A stretch of 57,555 nt of DNA from Anaerobutyricum stercoris (GTDB taxonomy: Bacteria; Bacillota; Clostridia; Lachnospirales; Lachnospiraceae), in contig DXBR01000063.1 of the NCBI GenBank assembly GCA_019116455.1, forward strand, positions 1-57,555. Reading direction: 5' to 3'. A program made the position numbers and the translations under genes. Of the stretch, positions 16,952 to 25,859 are shown in pieces. The notes beneath the pieces are model-generated. The model worked only from the letters and a program-made list of their open reading frames with translations, had not been told where the DNA came from and made no database searches. Each line of letters opens with the position of its first letter. Position 1 is the stretch's first letter.

Positions 16952-18373
16952 ATGTTTGAAACTATCAACAATGTGCTGACGTCCATTGATAATGTGGTCT
17001 GGGGCGTACCCCTGATCGTTATGATCATGGCGACAGGCATCTATCTGACCATCCGTCTGCGGGGACTTCAGGTCCGCAGACTTATTCTCGCCGTAAAATA
17101 CATGTTTGCCAACGAAGAGCATGACGGGGACGGCGAGATTTCCAGCTTTGCAGCCCTTTGTACGGCACTCTCCGCCACCATCGGTACGGGTAATATTGTC
17201 GGTGTTGCAACTGCCATCGTCGCCGGAGGACCGGGCGCTCTGTTCTGGATGGTCATGGCCGCCATCGTCGGTACAGCTACAAAATATACAGAAGGTTTTC
17301 TGGCCATCAAGTACCGGACCATCGCTGAGGACGGACATGTGGTCGGCGGACCGTTTTATTACATCGAAAATGGTATGGGCAAACAGTGGCGCTGGCTGGC
17401 TAAGATTTTTGCCTTTTTCGGTCTCTGCGTTGGTCTGATGGGCATCGGTACTTTTACACAGATCAACGGTATCACCAGCGCGGTCAAGAACTTTTTCGAC
17501 CCGACCAGTGCGAATACCATTTCTTTATTCGGACGTGAATATTCCTGGGCTGTGGTGATCGCCGGCATTATTCTTACCGTCATTGTCGCTTTTGTTATCA
17601 TCGGCGGTATTCAGAGAATATCTACCGTATCACAGGTCATAGTTCCATTTATGGCTATTGCTTACGTAGCAACCGCTCTGTTGATCCTCATTCTTAACTA
17701 TGAAAGAATCCCTGGCGCCATTGTGGAGATTGTACAGGGAGCCTTCGGTCTCCGCGCCGCTGCCGGCGGTGCTCTGGGAGCCATGATCGTCGCCATGCAG
17801 AAAGGTATTGCCCGCGGTATTTTCTCCAATGAATCCGGCCTCGGCAGCGCGCCGATCGCCGCCGCCGCTGCTAAGTCCAACGAACCGGTTCGGCAGGGTC
17901 TTATCTCCATGCTGGGTACTGTCATCGACACGATCATCATCTGTACCATGACTGGTCTTTCCATCGTCATCACCGGTTCCTGGAATGTGGGACTGGACGG
18001 CGTTGACGTTACAACGAGAGCTTTCCAGGTTGGCCTGCCGTTCCCGGCACAGGTTTCTTCCTTTATATTAATGCTGTGCCTGGTATTCTTTGCCTTCACC
18101 ACAATTCTCGGATGGGACTACTACAGTGAACGCTGCCTTGACTACCTGACTCACAATAACGCCAAAGCCGTGAAGATCTTCCGCTGGCTTTACATTGCCT
18201 GCGTTTTCATCGGCCCTTACATGACCGTGTCCGCCGTATGGACCATCGCCGATATCTTTAACGGCCTCATGGCGATTCCTAACCTGATTGCTCTGCTGGC
18301 ATTAAGCAGTATTGTGGCGAGAGAAACCAAAGCATATTTTAAAAACTTTAAAGAGAAAAATACATTTAGGTAA
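16952..18373 (+). CDS. Alanine/glycine:cation symporter (AgcS family)
   Basis: Sodium- or proton-coupled uptake of alanine or glycine across the membrane. About ten to eleven hydrophobic segments are visible. The family-typical sequences are LSATIGTGNIVGVATAIVAG, GGPFYYIENGM, FSNESGLGSAPIAAAAAK and TILGWDYYSERC. The start at 16952 (MFETINNVLTSID) has GAGGAAAGGAAG about 9 nt upstream; in-frame ATGs farther up (16811, 16910) would place the N-terminus inside or near the leader terminator. Length of 473 residues is normal. The glycine aptamer in the leader argues for glycine as at least one substrate. Confidence 0.93.
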   Translation: MFETINNVLTSIDNVVWGVPLIVMIMATGIYLTIRLRGLQVRRLILAVKYMFANEEHDGDGEISSFAALCTALSATIGTGNIVGVATAIVAGGPGALFWMVMAAIVGTATKYTEGFLAIKYRTIAEDGHVVGGPFYYIENGMGKQWRWLAKIFAFFGLCVGLMGIGTFTQINGITSAVKNFFDPTSANTISLFGREYSWAVVIAGIILTVIVAFVIIGGIQRISTVSQVIVPFMAIAYVATALLILILNYERIPGAIVEIVQGAFGLRAAAGGALGAMIVAMQKGIARGIFSNESGLGSAPIAAAAAKSNEPVRQGLISMLGTVIDTIIICTMTGLSIVITGSWNVGLDGVDVTTRAFQVGLPFPAQVSSFILMLCLVFFAFTTILGWDYYSERCLDYLTHNNAKAVKIFRWLYIACVFIGPYMTVSAVWTIADIFNGLMAIPNLIALLALSSIVARETKAYFKNFKEKNTFR

Positions 18374-18404
18374 AGATACTTCTCCACAAATATGTCTGAT
18401 ATTA

Positions 18405-18431
18405 TTAGCACTCATCGAAAATGAGTGCTAA
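18405..18431 (+). promoter_or_regulatory. CIRCE operator (HrcA site) of htpG
   Basis: TTAGCACTC-N9-GAGTGCTAA matches the CIRCE consensus perfectly. The nine-base spacer extends the pairing to an 11-bp stem with a CGAAA loop, and a run of six T follows, so the element could also end transcription from the upstream symporter gene. HrcA control of the downstream htpG is inferred from the match and position; hrcA is not in the window. Confidence 0.93.
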
Positions 18432-18438
18432 TTTTTTC

Positions 18439-18467
18439 TTGACATTCATTTTTTTTGGTATTACTAT
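18439..18467 (+). promoter_or_regulatory. Sigma-A type promoter of htpG
   Basis: TTGACA (18439-18444) and TACTAT (18462-18467) with exactly 17 nt between, starting 7 nt after the CIRCE element. A bound HrcA would sit next to the -35, consistent with repression. The transcript leader would be about 130 nt. Confidence 0.75.
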
Positions 18468-18606
18468 ATTATCCAAAGCCCGCTCTTTTTCACTTTGTCG
18501 GGCAGCATATGCCGTTACTGTTCACACCGTGACCAGTAACCGTATTCCAACAATTCCTCGCCGCTGCGGCGCGGATTTATTACCAAATCAAAAAGGAGAT
18601 GCTATT

Positions 18607-20610
18607 ATGGCTAAGCAGGGAAGTTTATCAATCAACAGCGAAAACATTTTTCCTATTATTAAAAAATGGCTGTACTCTGATCACGATATCTTCATTCGTG
18701 AGCTGGTCAGCAACGGCTGCGACGCTGTAACCAAATTAAAAAAATTATCTGTCATCGGCGAATATGAAGAGCCGGAAGGCAACAAATACAAAGTAGACGT
18801 TCTTGTCAGCCCGGAAGATAAGACGATAAAATTCATTGATAACGGTATCGGTATGACCGAGAGCGAAGTTGATGAATATATCAACCAGATCGCCTTCTCC
18901 GGCGCGGAAGCCTTCCTGGCACAATACAAAGACAAGACCAACGAAGAACAGATTATCGGTCATTTCGGTCTGGGCTTCTACTCCGCATTCATGGTTGCCG
19001 ACCGTGTGACCATCGATACTCTTTCTTATAAAGAAGGTGCCAGACCGGTTCACTGGGAATGTGACGGCGGCACAGAGTTCTCCATGGAGGACGGCGAGAG
19101 AACAGAGCGTGGTACGGAGATCACCCTCTATCTCAACGAAGACAGCTATGAATTTTCCAACGAATACCGTGTTCGCGAGGTTCTGGAGAAATACTGTTCC
19201 TTCATGCCGGTGGAGATTTATTTCACCAATGAAGACGCAGAAGAACCGGAGAAAGAAGACATCCCGGATGTGGTGGACGTGGACGCCAAAGAAGATGCCT
19301 CTGATGCGGACGCAGCAACAGAGAATGCCGACGATACCGATGACGGCAGCGAAGGCGCAGACAGCGAAGATCATGAAGTCACTCTGGACGATGATGATGA
19401 AGAGGAAGAGGACGAAGGTCCGAAGCCGATCAACACCATACATCCTCTCTGGACCAAACATCCGAATGACTGTACTGAGGAAGAATACAAAGAATTCTAC
19501 CGGGATACCTTCCATGACTACAGAGAGCCTTTATTCTGGATCCATCTGAACATGGATTACCCGTTCAACTTAAAAGGTATTCTCTACTTCCCGAAGATCA
19601 ACTCTCAGTATGAGAGCATTGAGGGAACCATCAAATTATACAACAACCAGGTATTTATCGCCGACAACATCAAGGAAGTCATTCCGGAATACCTTCTTCT
19701 TCTGAAGGGATGCATCGACTGTCCGGATCTGCCGCTGAACGTATCCAGAAGCGCTCTGCAGAATGATGGGTTTGTAAAGAAGATCTCCAACTACATCACG
19801 AAAAAGGTAGCGGAGAAGTTATCCGGCATGTGCAAAACAGATCGGGAAGCCTATGAGAAATACTGGGATGACATTAGCCCGTTCATCAAATACGGCTGTA
19901 TCCGTGACATGAAGTTCAACGAGAAGATGCGCGACTACATCATCTTTAAAAATATGGAAGGCAAATATATCACTCTTCCGGAATATCTGGAAGCAGGCAA
20001 AGAGTCCCATGAAAACAAAGTCTTCTATATCACTGATGATGTGGCACAGTCCCAGTACATTAACATGTTCAAAGAAAACAACATGGATGCCGTTTATCTG
20101 ACCCATCCGATCGACAATACTTTCATCACTCATCTGGAACAGGCGAACCCGGACGTCCGCTTCCTGCGTATCGACTCCGATCTGACCGACAACTTCAAAG
20201 AAGAAGTTTCCGAGGATGAGATGAAAGAGACCACCGAGAAGCTGGCAGAGTTATTCAAGAAAGCAACCGGACAGGAGAACCTGATTCTCAAGGTGGAAAA
20301 ACTGAAAAACCCTGAGATATCTTCCATGATCACTGTTTCCGAGCAGACAAGACGTATGGCGGAAATGATGGAAATGTACGGCATGAGCAAGAGTGAGACC
20401 GGTCTTGGCGCACAGGGCGAAACTCTCATATTAAACGCTAACAACGAACTGGTTCAGTTCATCTTAAATAATGAAGAGAACGAAAACACCGAACTCATCT
20501 GCCAGCAGATTTACGACCTGGCACAGCTTGCCAACCATCCGCTGAAACCGGAGGAAATGACCAAGTTCGTGGCACGCTCCAACAAAATCCTTGGTATCCT
20601 GACCAAATAA
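18607..20610 (+). CDS. htpG: Chaperone HtpG (Hsp90)
   Basis: ATP-dependent Hsp90 chaperone of the cytosol. The N-terminal GHKL ATPase motifs are present: FIRELVSNGCDAVTK, DNGIGMT and GHFGLGFYSAFMV. The middle domain contains LPLNVSRSALQND. Start ATG 18607 follows AAGGAG; an in-frame ATG at 18421 lies inside the CIRCE element and is rejected. Length is 667 residues, longer than E. coli HtpG, because of a strongly acidic Asp/Glu/Ala/Ser linker at about residues 208-272 between N and middle domains. That linker is reminiscent of the charged linker of eukaryotic Hsp90 and is normally short in bacteria. Expression is probably heat-induced through HrcA. Confidence 0.95.
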   Translation: MAKQGSLSINSENIFPIIKKWLYSDHDIFIRELVSNGCDAVTKLKKLSVIGEYEEPEGNKYKVDVLVSPEDKTIKFIDNGIGMTESEVDEYINQIAFSGAEAFLAQYKDKTNEEQIIGHFGLGFYSAFMVADRVTIDTLSYKEGARPVHWECDGGTEFSMEDGERTERGTEITLYLNEDSYEFSNEYRVREVLEKYCSFMPVEIYFTNEDAEEPEKEDIPDVVDVDAKEDASDADAATENADDTDDGSEGADSEDHEVTLDDDDEEEEDEGPKPINTIHPLWTKHPNDCTEEEYKEFYRDTFHDYREPLFWIHLNMDYPFNLKGILYFPKINSQYESIEGTIKLYNNQVFIADNIKEVIPEYLLLLKGCIDCPDLPLNVSRSALQNDGFVKKISNYITKKVAEKLSGMCKTDREAYEKYWDDISPFIKYGCIRDMKFNEKMRDYIIFKNMEGKYITLPEYLEAGKESHENKVFYITDDVAQSQYINMFKENNMDAVYLTHPIDNTFITHLEQANPDVRFLRIDSDLTDNFKEEVSEDEMKETTEKLAELFKKATGQENLILKVEKLKNPEISSMITVSEQTRRMAEMMEMYGMSKSETGLGAQGETLILNANNELVQFILNNEENENTELICQQIYDLAQLANHPLKPEEMTKFVARSNKILGILTK

Positions 20611-20662
20611 ATGTGTTCTTATACCGATCAGACACTTTGAAAACTTATATCTGAAAACACAC

Positions 20663-20720
20663 AAATAAAGAACCACTGCTCTGCAGAATCGATAATCTGT
20701 AAAGCAGCGGTTCTTTTATT
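20663..20720. terminator. Bidirectional terminator between htpG and htrA
   Basis: AAAGAACCACTGCT pairs with AGCAGCGGTTCTTT around a 24-nt loop, with A-rich sequence before and TTTTATTT after. It is placed between convergent genes and can serve both. Confidence 0.8.
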
Positions 20721-20755
20721 TATTGGTATATACAAGAAGGTTATTCACAATCTGT

Positions 20756-22516
20756 CTAGTTAAAGAAGTAATCATACGGACTGCTGTAATAATCGTTGCC
20801 GTTTCCGCCGTTATAATATTCGTACGGATCGGTTCCATACTGCTGGGAATCCTGCTCTGTAGTGTCGGCAGATTCTTCCGTGGCAGTCTCAGCATCCTGA
20901 TAATCACTCTCTTTTCCAAGAGTTACCGTCACTGTCTGTTCCTCATAAGTTCCATTCTGATTTGCACGCTGAAGAGTAATCTGTACTTCCGTGCCGGCCT
21001 GCTGTGCGGAAATCCTGTCTTTCAGTCCGTCCATGGTAGAAACTGTATTTCCCTCAAATCCGGTAATAACATCACCGGCAGCAATTCCTGCTGTTTCGGC
21101 CGGAGAACCTTCTACTACCTGTGAAACATATACGCCGCTCGGCATACCCAGCGCCTCGGAATAAGTAGAATCGATGGTTCTTCCGAGAATACCCAGATAT
21201 GCGGCTTCTCCTTCCGGTATGCTTCCGGAATTCATTAAAGTCTCCAGAGTTCCCTGCGCTGTGGATATCGGAATCGCATAACCCATACCTTCTACGGAAG
21301 TATCTTCCAGTTTCGCGTTATTGATACCTACGACCTCGCCGTTCAGATTCACAAGAACGCCGCCGCTGTTTCCAGGATTGATGGCTGCATCTGTCTGCAG
21401 CAGAGTCATAGTTCCGTCTGTGAAGGAAACCTCTCTGTCCTTGGCGCTGACAACGCCCGTTGTCACGGACTGTCCGTAACCCAGCGCATTACCGATGGCA
21501 ATCACAGTTTCTCCTACTTTCAGGTCATCAGAACTTCCCAGTACCGCAACCTTGATGGTGGATAATGTGTCTTCGGAAAGCCCGCTGGCCTGTACGGAAA
21601 TCACTGCCAAGTCGGCGTCAGAATCCGTTCCCACAATGGTGGCATCCGCTGTCGTTCCGTCTGAGAAACCGACAGTCAATGCATTGGCTCCTTCCACCAC
21701 ATGGTTGTTGGTGGCAATCATCAGTGCGTCATCGGTCTTTGCCAGAATAAATCCGGAACCGGCGCCCTCAGATTCCTGAGTTCCAAAGAAATAATTGGAA
21801 ACCTGTGTTGTGCTGGTGATGGACACCACAGAAGGCATTACCGCATCAACCACATTGGAAATATCCTGCGCAGATGCAGAAGAACTGGAACTGTCATCGG
21901 AACCATTGTTCTGCACTGTTGTTGTCTGCACTCTCTCTGTCGCTGATGGAATCAGCCGATCTCTTGCAATGGAAACTCCCGCAAAACCTACACCTGCCAC
22001 TATACCAAACAACAGAGCAGCTCCTGCAATTTTTGCTATTCTCATTCCCATCCCACCTCTTTTTTTATCTGGTTCATCCGGAATGCTGCTGTAATACTGC
22101 TGGCTGCTTTCATTATAAGCGCCGCCGTTATATTGTGCATCCTGCTGGCTGTCCGCCGAAGTTCCGTCACCCTGCCAGCTTCCCTCCGAAAAGGAATTAT
22201 TATACTGTGCGTTCTGCTGGCCCTGATAACGGTATCTTGGATTTCTTCCATCTTCGGACGCAGTACCGGATTCCTCTCTGTAAGGATCTCCCACATAATG
22301 ATACGTACCGTCCGCCGGTGCGGTATCGGCTGCAGCAGGCTCATAAGAAGAAGTTCCTGTTTCCTCCGAAACCGCTGTATCTATATCGTCGCCCGGTTTG
22401 TTCCAGCCAGCGTCATCATTCAGGCTGTCATTCCCGGCAGGATCATGATTCAGGCTGTCATCAGTATTGTCATTATTCAGACCGTCATTTGTATTGTTAT
22501 AATCAAATTCGCTCAT
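20756..22516 (-). CDS. Membrane-anchored HtrA-like serine protease with PDZ domain
   Basis: Envelope quality-control protease of the HtrA/DegP type. Residues 1-155 are a hydrophilic Asn/Asp/Ser/Gln-rich cytosolic tail. A single membrane segment (about 159-183) follows, then a trypsin-like domain with the triad His272 (ATNNHVVEG), Asp302 (DSDADLAVI) and Ser384 (PGNSGGVLVN), and one C-terminal PDZ domain (about 445-550). The protein ends in a Tyr/Asn/Ser-rich tail. Length is 586 residues. The cytosolic tail contains short repeats (xxDSLNxD) that are also visible at DNA level near 22436-22500. Start ATG 22516 follows AAAGGGG. Confidence 0.93.
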   Translation of the reverse strand: MSEFDYNNTNDGLNNDNTDDSLNHDPAGNDSLNDDAGWNKPGDDIDTAVSEETGTSSYEPAAADTAPADGTYHYVGDPYREESGTASEDGRNPRYRYQGQQNAQYNNSFSEGSWQGDGTSADSQQDAQYNGGAYNESSQQYYSSIPDEPDKKRGGMGMRIAKIAGAALLFGIVAGVGFAGVSIARDRLIPSATERVQTTTVQNNGSDDSSSSSASAQDISNVVDAVMPSVVSITSTTQVSNYFFGTQESEGAGSGFILAKTDDALMIATNNHVVEGANALTVGFSDGTTADATIVGTDSDADLAVISVQASGLSEDTLSTIKVAVLGSSDDLKVGETVIAIGNALGYGQSVTTGVVSAKDREVSFTDGTMTLLQTDAAINPGNSGGVLVNLNGEVVGINNAKLEDTSVEGMGYAIPISTAQGTLETLMNSGSIPEGEAAYLGILGRTIDSTYSEALGMPSGVYVSQVVEGSPAETAGIAAGDVITGFEGNTVSTMDGLKDRISAQQAGTEVQITLQRANQNGTYEEQTVTVTLGKESDYQDAETATEESADTTEQDSQQYGTDPYEYYNGGNGNDYYSSPYDYFFN

Positions 22517-22828
22517 ATCGCAAACCCCTTTCTTTCGATTTGATATGCATATCTTAGCAATGATATGTGAATAAATTGTGTCATTTTCATGGTCAAAACA
22601 TGGTCATTTTCGCTTATTTTCTCCCCGTTATATGATTTTCCACGAAAAAACACAAAATAAATATTGTGGAATAATTTAATCTATTGTATCATAGATTAGA
22701 AATTCACAGTAAATTATCCCTGTGTAAACTCCTGTTATTTTTGCGTAAAATATTATATAATAAGGAAAAGAAACCAGTCACTTTTTGTTTTGTGCCGGGT
22801 ACAGTCCCGGATGAGTAAGGATAAAATT
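22517..22828. promoter_or_regulatory. Intergenic region with divergent promoters for htrA and the sugar transferase gene
   Basis: No gene is seen. For htrA (minus strand) TTGACC at 22591-22596 and TATTCA at 22568-22573 are 17 nt apart. The sequence TGACCATG occurs twice, 11 nt apart (22588-22595 and 22599-22606 as the complement), overlapping this -35 and possibly forming an operator. CACAAAATAAATATTGTG (22651-22668) is an inverted repeat. For the plus-strand gene, TATAAT occurs at 22756-22761 but without a good -35. Confidence 0.45.
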
Positions 22829-24256
22829 ATGATTAAAGAGAATCAAAAGTATTTTAACCGGCTTCATGTTGTCATTGACGCCGTAGTTATTTATTGTTCT
22901 TTCTGCCTCAGTTATTATATCCGTTTCAAGAATCCTTTTACAAGATATCTTTTCGGTTTATTTTTACCGCCGGTATCATTTTACCGAGAGTTGTGGCAGT
23001 ATCAGAGCATGCTTCTCGTTCTCGTTCCGGTCTATCTTATTTTATACGCCAAGTTTAATCTTTATAAACCCAAGCGGTATCAAAATCAGTCGACCGAATA
23101 TAAAAATCTGATCCAGGCAAATACCTGCGGTATATTATTTTTATTCATCTACATCTTTTTTATGAAGATAGAGCACGTACCGAGAAGCCTGATCGCGACA
23201 TTTTATATTATCAGCATGTGCGCCACTCTGGGGGAACGTTTCCTCATCAAGAATTTCCTCCATCGTGCCCGCCGCAGCGGTCATAATTTAAAACATATTA
23301 TCATCATCGGTTTCAGCGCCGCCGCAGAGGCATATATCGACCGCATCAAGGCCAATCCTCAATGGGGCTATATGATCCACGGTATTTTTGATGATAATCT
23401 CAACGAGAACTTTCAGTACAAAAACATTTTCTACATCGGCAAGATCAAAGATCTTGAAAAATATCTGCAGAATACTACTATGGACGAAGTTGTCATCACG
23501 CTGAGCCTGAAAGAATATTTCAAGCTTGAGAACATTGTCAACATATGTGAAAAATCCGGCGTGCATACCAAGTTTGTTCCGGATTATTACAAATTTATCA
23601 CCACAAATCCTGTCACAGAGGATTTGAACGGTCTCCCTGTTATCAATATCAGGGATGTGCCCCTGACCAACACGGTCAATAAGTTTATCAAGAGAGCTAT
23701 TGATATCGTAGGTTCCCTGGTCTGCATTGTTATTTTTTCACCGCTGATGCTGATTGTTGCTCTTCTTGTGAAAAAAAGCTCGCCGGGACCGATTATTTTC
23801 TGTCAGGAAAGGGTAGGACTTCACAATAAGCCGTTTAAAATGTACAAGTTCCGTTCCATGGGGGTACAGTCTCCTTCCAAAGAGAAAACGGCGTGGACCA
23901 CCCACAACGATCCCCGTGTCACCCCTGTTGGCCGTATAATCCGCAAAACAAGTATTGATGAACTGCCTCAGCTATTCAATGTTTTAAAGGGAGACATGAG
24001 CCTGATCGGACCACGTCCTGAGCGCCCTTTGTTCGTTGAGAAGTTTAAAGAGGAAATACCTCGGTATATGATTAAACATCAGGTTCGCCCGGGCATGACC
24101 GGGTGGGCTCAGGTCTGTGGCTTCCGCGGTGATACTTCCATAGAAGGACGTATTGAGCATGACCTTTTCTACATTGAAAACTGGACCCTGACCTTTGATA
24201 TCAAGATTCTTTTCCTAACGGTATTCAAAGGATTTATAAATAAAAACGCATATTAA
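22829..24256 (+). CDS. Polyprenyl glycosylphosphotransferase (bacterial sugar transferase)
   Basis: Transfers a sugar-1-phosphate from a nucleotide sugar to undecaprenyl phosphate, the first step of a surface polysaccharide or cell-wall glycan. Four N-terminal membrane segments (about 15-145), a nucleotide-binding-like middle region (HIIIIGFSAAAEAYIDRI) and one further membrane helix lead into the catalytic sugar transferase domain, marked by KSSPGPIIFCQERVG, FKMYKFRSM, SLIGPRPERP and RPGMTGWAQVCG. Start ATG 22829 follows AAGGAT; in-frame ATGs at 22790 and 22811 lack good sites. Length 475. No glycosyltransferases or flippase follow, only an LCP gene, so the glycan it starts is made elsewhere. 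Confidence 0.93.
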   Translation: MIKENQKYFNRLHVVIDAVVIYCSFCLSYYIRFKNPFTRYLFGLFLPPVSFYRELWQYQSMLLVLVPVYLILYAKFNLYKPKRYQNQSTEYKNLIQANTCGILFLFIYIFFMKIEHVPRSLIATFYIISMCATLGERFLIKNFLHRARRSGHNLKHIIIIGFSAAAEAYIDRIKANPQWGYMIHGIFDDNLNENFQYKNIFYIGKIKDLEKYLQNTTMDEVVITLSLKEYFKLENIVNICEKSGVHTKFVPDYYKFITTNPVTEDLNGLPVINIRDVPLTNTVNKFIKRAIDIVGSLVCIVIFSPLMLIVALLVKKSSPGPIIFCQERVGLHNKPFKMYKFRSMGVQSPSKEKTAWTTHNDPRVTPVGRIIRKTSIDELPQLFNVLKGDMSLIGPRPERPLFVEKFKEEIPRYMIKHQVRPGMTGWAQVCGFRGDTSIEGRIEHDLFYIENWTLTFDIKILFLTVFKGFINKNAY

Positions 24257-24260
24257 TTAT

Positions 24261-24300
24261 TATTGTACCGGCACGTTCATCATCAATGTACGTGCCAATA
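24261..24300. repeat. Palindromic intergenic element
   Basis: TATTG and GGCACGT arms with a CATCA loop mirror ATGTACGTGCC and AATA. No T-run follows in either direction. It resembles the element at 9805-9850 in layout and is a candidate second copy of a dispersed palindrome. Confidence 0.45.
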
Positions 24301-24367
24301 CATTACTCAGACATAACATACGGCGTCCTCATGACGCCCAGAGCATAAAAGAAAAGAGAGGTGTATT

Positions 24368-25609
24368 ATGCAATCATCCTCATCCAATAAACACAGCAAA
24401 AAACGTTCCACCAGCTCCCTGAGCTACCGCTCCGCGCAGAACGCTTCCTACCGGCAGCTTGATGATGAGCGTAGAAAAAAGCGGCATTCCGCTGAAGAAT
24501 CTCAATCCGGAGGACATTCCGGCAGCCGGACCAAATCCGCTGTTCCCGACAACAGATACGATACCCGAAACAGCCGGCCTCCAAAGCGGAAAAAAAACAG
24601 GGGATGTCTTGGACGAATCCTTTTACCGCTTATTCTGCTCATTCTGATTATTTTTGCTCTTTTCTTTCTTTTTCTGCGGTCCGCTTTTAATAAGGTTGAA
24701 AAGTATGAGCTGAATATGTCGGATATCGTCGTCAATGATAAGGACGATAACATGAACAATTACCAGACTATTGCCCTGTTTGGCGTCGATAATCAGGACA
24801 ACAAGATTAAGGACGTCGGTTCAAGAACCGATACCATTATCATCGTAAGCATCAACAAATCCAGCAAGGATGTCAAACTGATGTCCATTTACCGCGATAC
24901 TTACGTGAGCATTGACGGAGAATACGACAAGATTAATGCTGCCTATGCCTATGGCGGCCCTGAACAGGCTATAAATACCATCAACCGGAATCTGGATCTG
25001 AATATCACTGATTTTGCCACCGTCAACTTCAAGGCACTGGCTGACGCAGTAGATATTCTGGGCGGTATTGAGCTCACCATCAAATCGGAAAAGGAACTGG
25101 AAAATCTGAACGATTATATTGGGAATATGAATAAGATCAACGGCGGCGACTCTCCAAAGTTTGACGAAGTGGGTACCTACACCTTTGACGGCAATCAGGC
25201 GGTGGCCTACTCACGCATCCGCTATATGGAAGGAGGCGACCACGAGCGTGCCAATCATCAGCGTCTGGTCGTGGAAGGCATCGTGAAAAAAGTAAAACAG
25301 CAGCCATGGAAACTGAAGGCACTGGCCGACACCGTCATCCCACAATGTAAGACGAGTCTTTCCACAGGAGATATGACTTCGCTGACCATGAGTCTTCTTC
25401 GTTACAGCATTGTGGATTCCCAGGCCTATCCTTTTGAGTCCGTAGATGAACGCTACGGCGGAATCTACTACGGATTCCCACTGACCGTGTACTCCAATAC
25501 CGTACAGGCTCACGAATATCTCTATGGAACCAAAGATTATGAGCCTACTGAGGAGCTGGGCAGAATCAGCGACAAGGTGGAAGCAGTCACCGATGATCTG
25601 GGGTATTAA
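24368..25609 (+). CDS. LytR-CpsA-Psr family glycopolymer transferase
   Basis: LCP proteins attach undecaprenyl-linked glycopolymers to peptidoglycan outside the membrane. Seen: a basic, Ser/Arg/Lys-rich cytosolic N-terminus (1-78), one membrane segment (about 80-102), and the LCP domain with LFGVDNQD, SRTDTIIIVSINK, SIYRDTYVSI, INAAYAYGGPEQAI and YSRIRYMEGGDHERANHQR. The conserved Arg and Asp residues of the pyrophosphate-binding pocket are retained. Start ATG 24368 follows AGAGAGGTG. It lies 111 nt after the sugar transferase gene on the same strand, and the two may act in one envelope-glycan pathway. Confidence 0.93.
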   Translation: MQSSSSNKHSKKRSTSSLSYRSAQNASYRQLDDERRKKRHSAEESQSGGHSGSRTKSAVPDNRYDTRNSRPPKRKKNRGCLGRILLPLILLILIIFALFFLFLRSAFNKVEKYELNMSDIVVNDKDDNMNNYQTIALFGVDNQDNKIKDVGSRTDTIIIVSINKSSKDVKLMSIYRDTYVSIDGEYDKINAAYAYGGPEQAINTINRNLDLNITDFATVNFKALADAVDILGGIELTIKSEKELENLNDYIGNMNKINGGDSPKFDEVGTYTFDGNQAVAYSRIRYMEGGDHERANHQRLVVEGIVKKVKQQPWKLKALADTVIPQCKTSLSTGDMTSLTMSLLRYSIVDSQAYPFESVDERYGGIYYGFPLTVYSNTVQAHEYLYGTKDYEPTEELGRISDKVEAVTDDLGY

Positions 25610-25705
25610 TCATAATCATTAATCAGTACAGAGCCGCATGCAAGTTTCCGAATGCAGCGCGGTCATACGCGCGGCGATTACCCATGTCTCTTTAAACTGA
25701 TAAAG

Positions 25706-25757
25706 AAAAAAGCCATTGCATGATGTATCTTCATACATTTTCTGCAATGGCTTTTTT
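25706..25757. terminator. Bidirectional terminator between the LCP and PTS genes
   Basis: AAAAAAGCCATTGCA and TGCAATGGCTTTTTT form a perfect stem flanked by A and T runs, between two convergent genes. Confidence 0.92.
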
Positions 25758-25859
25758 GTGCGCCGGTTTCACGTCGGCATCTTTCATTTTCTCCTGCGTA
25801 CAACGCTCCTTCCGATCACACTTTTTTATTCTTCTATGTGCCGCTTCTTCCGACAGCCT

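Noticed and set aside
18421..18606. N-terminal extension of HtpG from an upstream ATG
   Set aside because: That ATG lies within the CIRCE operator, upstream of the promoter, so it cannot be on the main transcript; the start at 18607 has a proper ribosome site.
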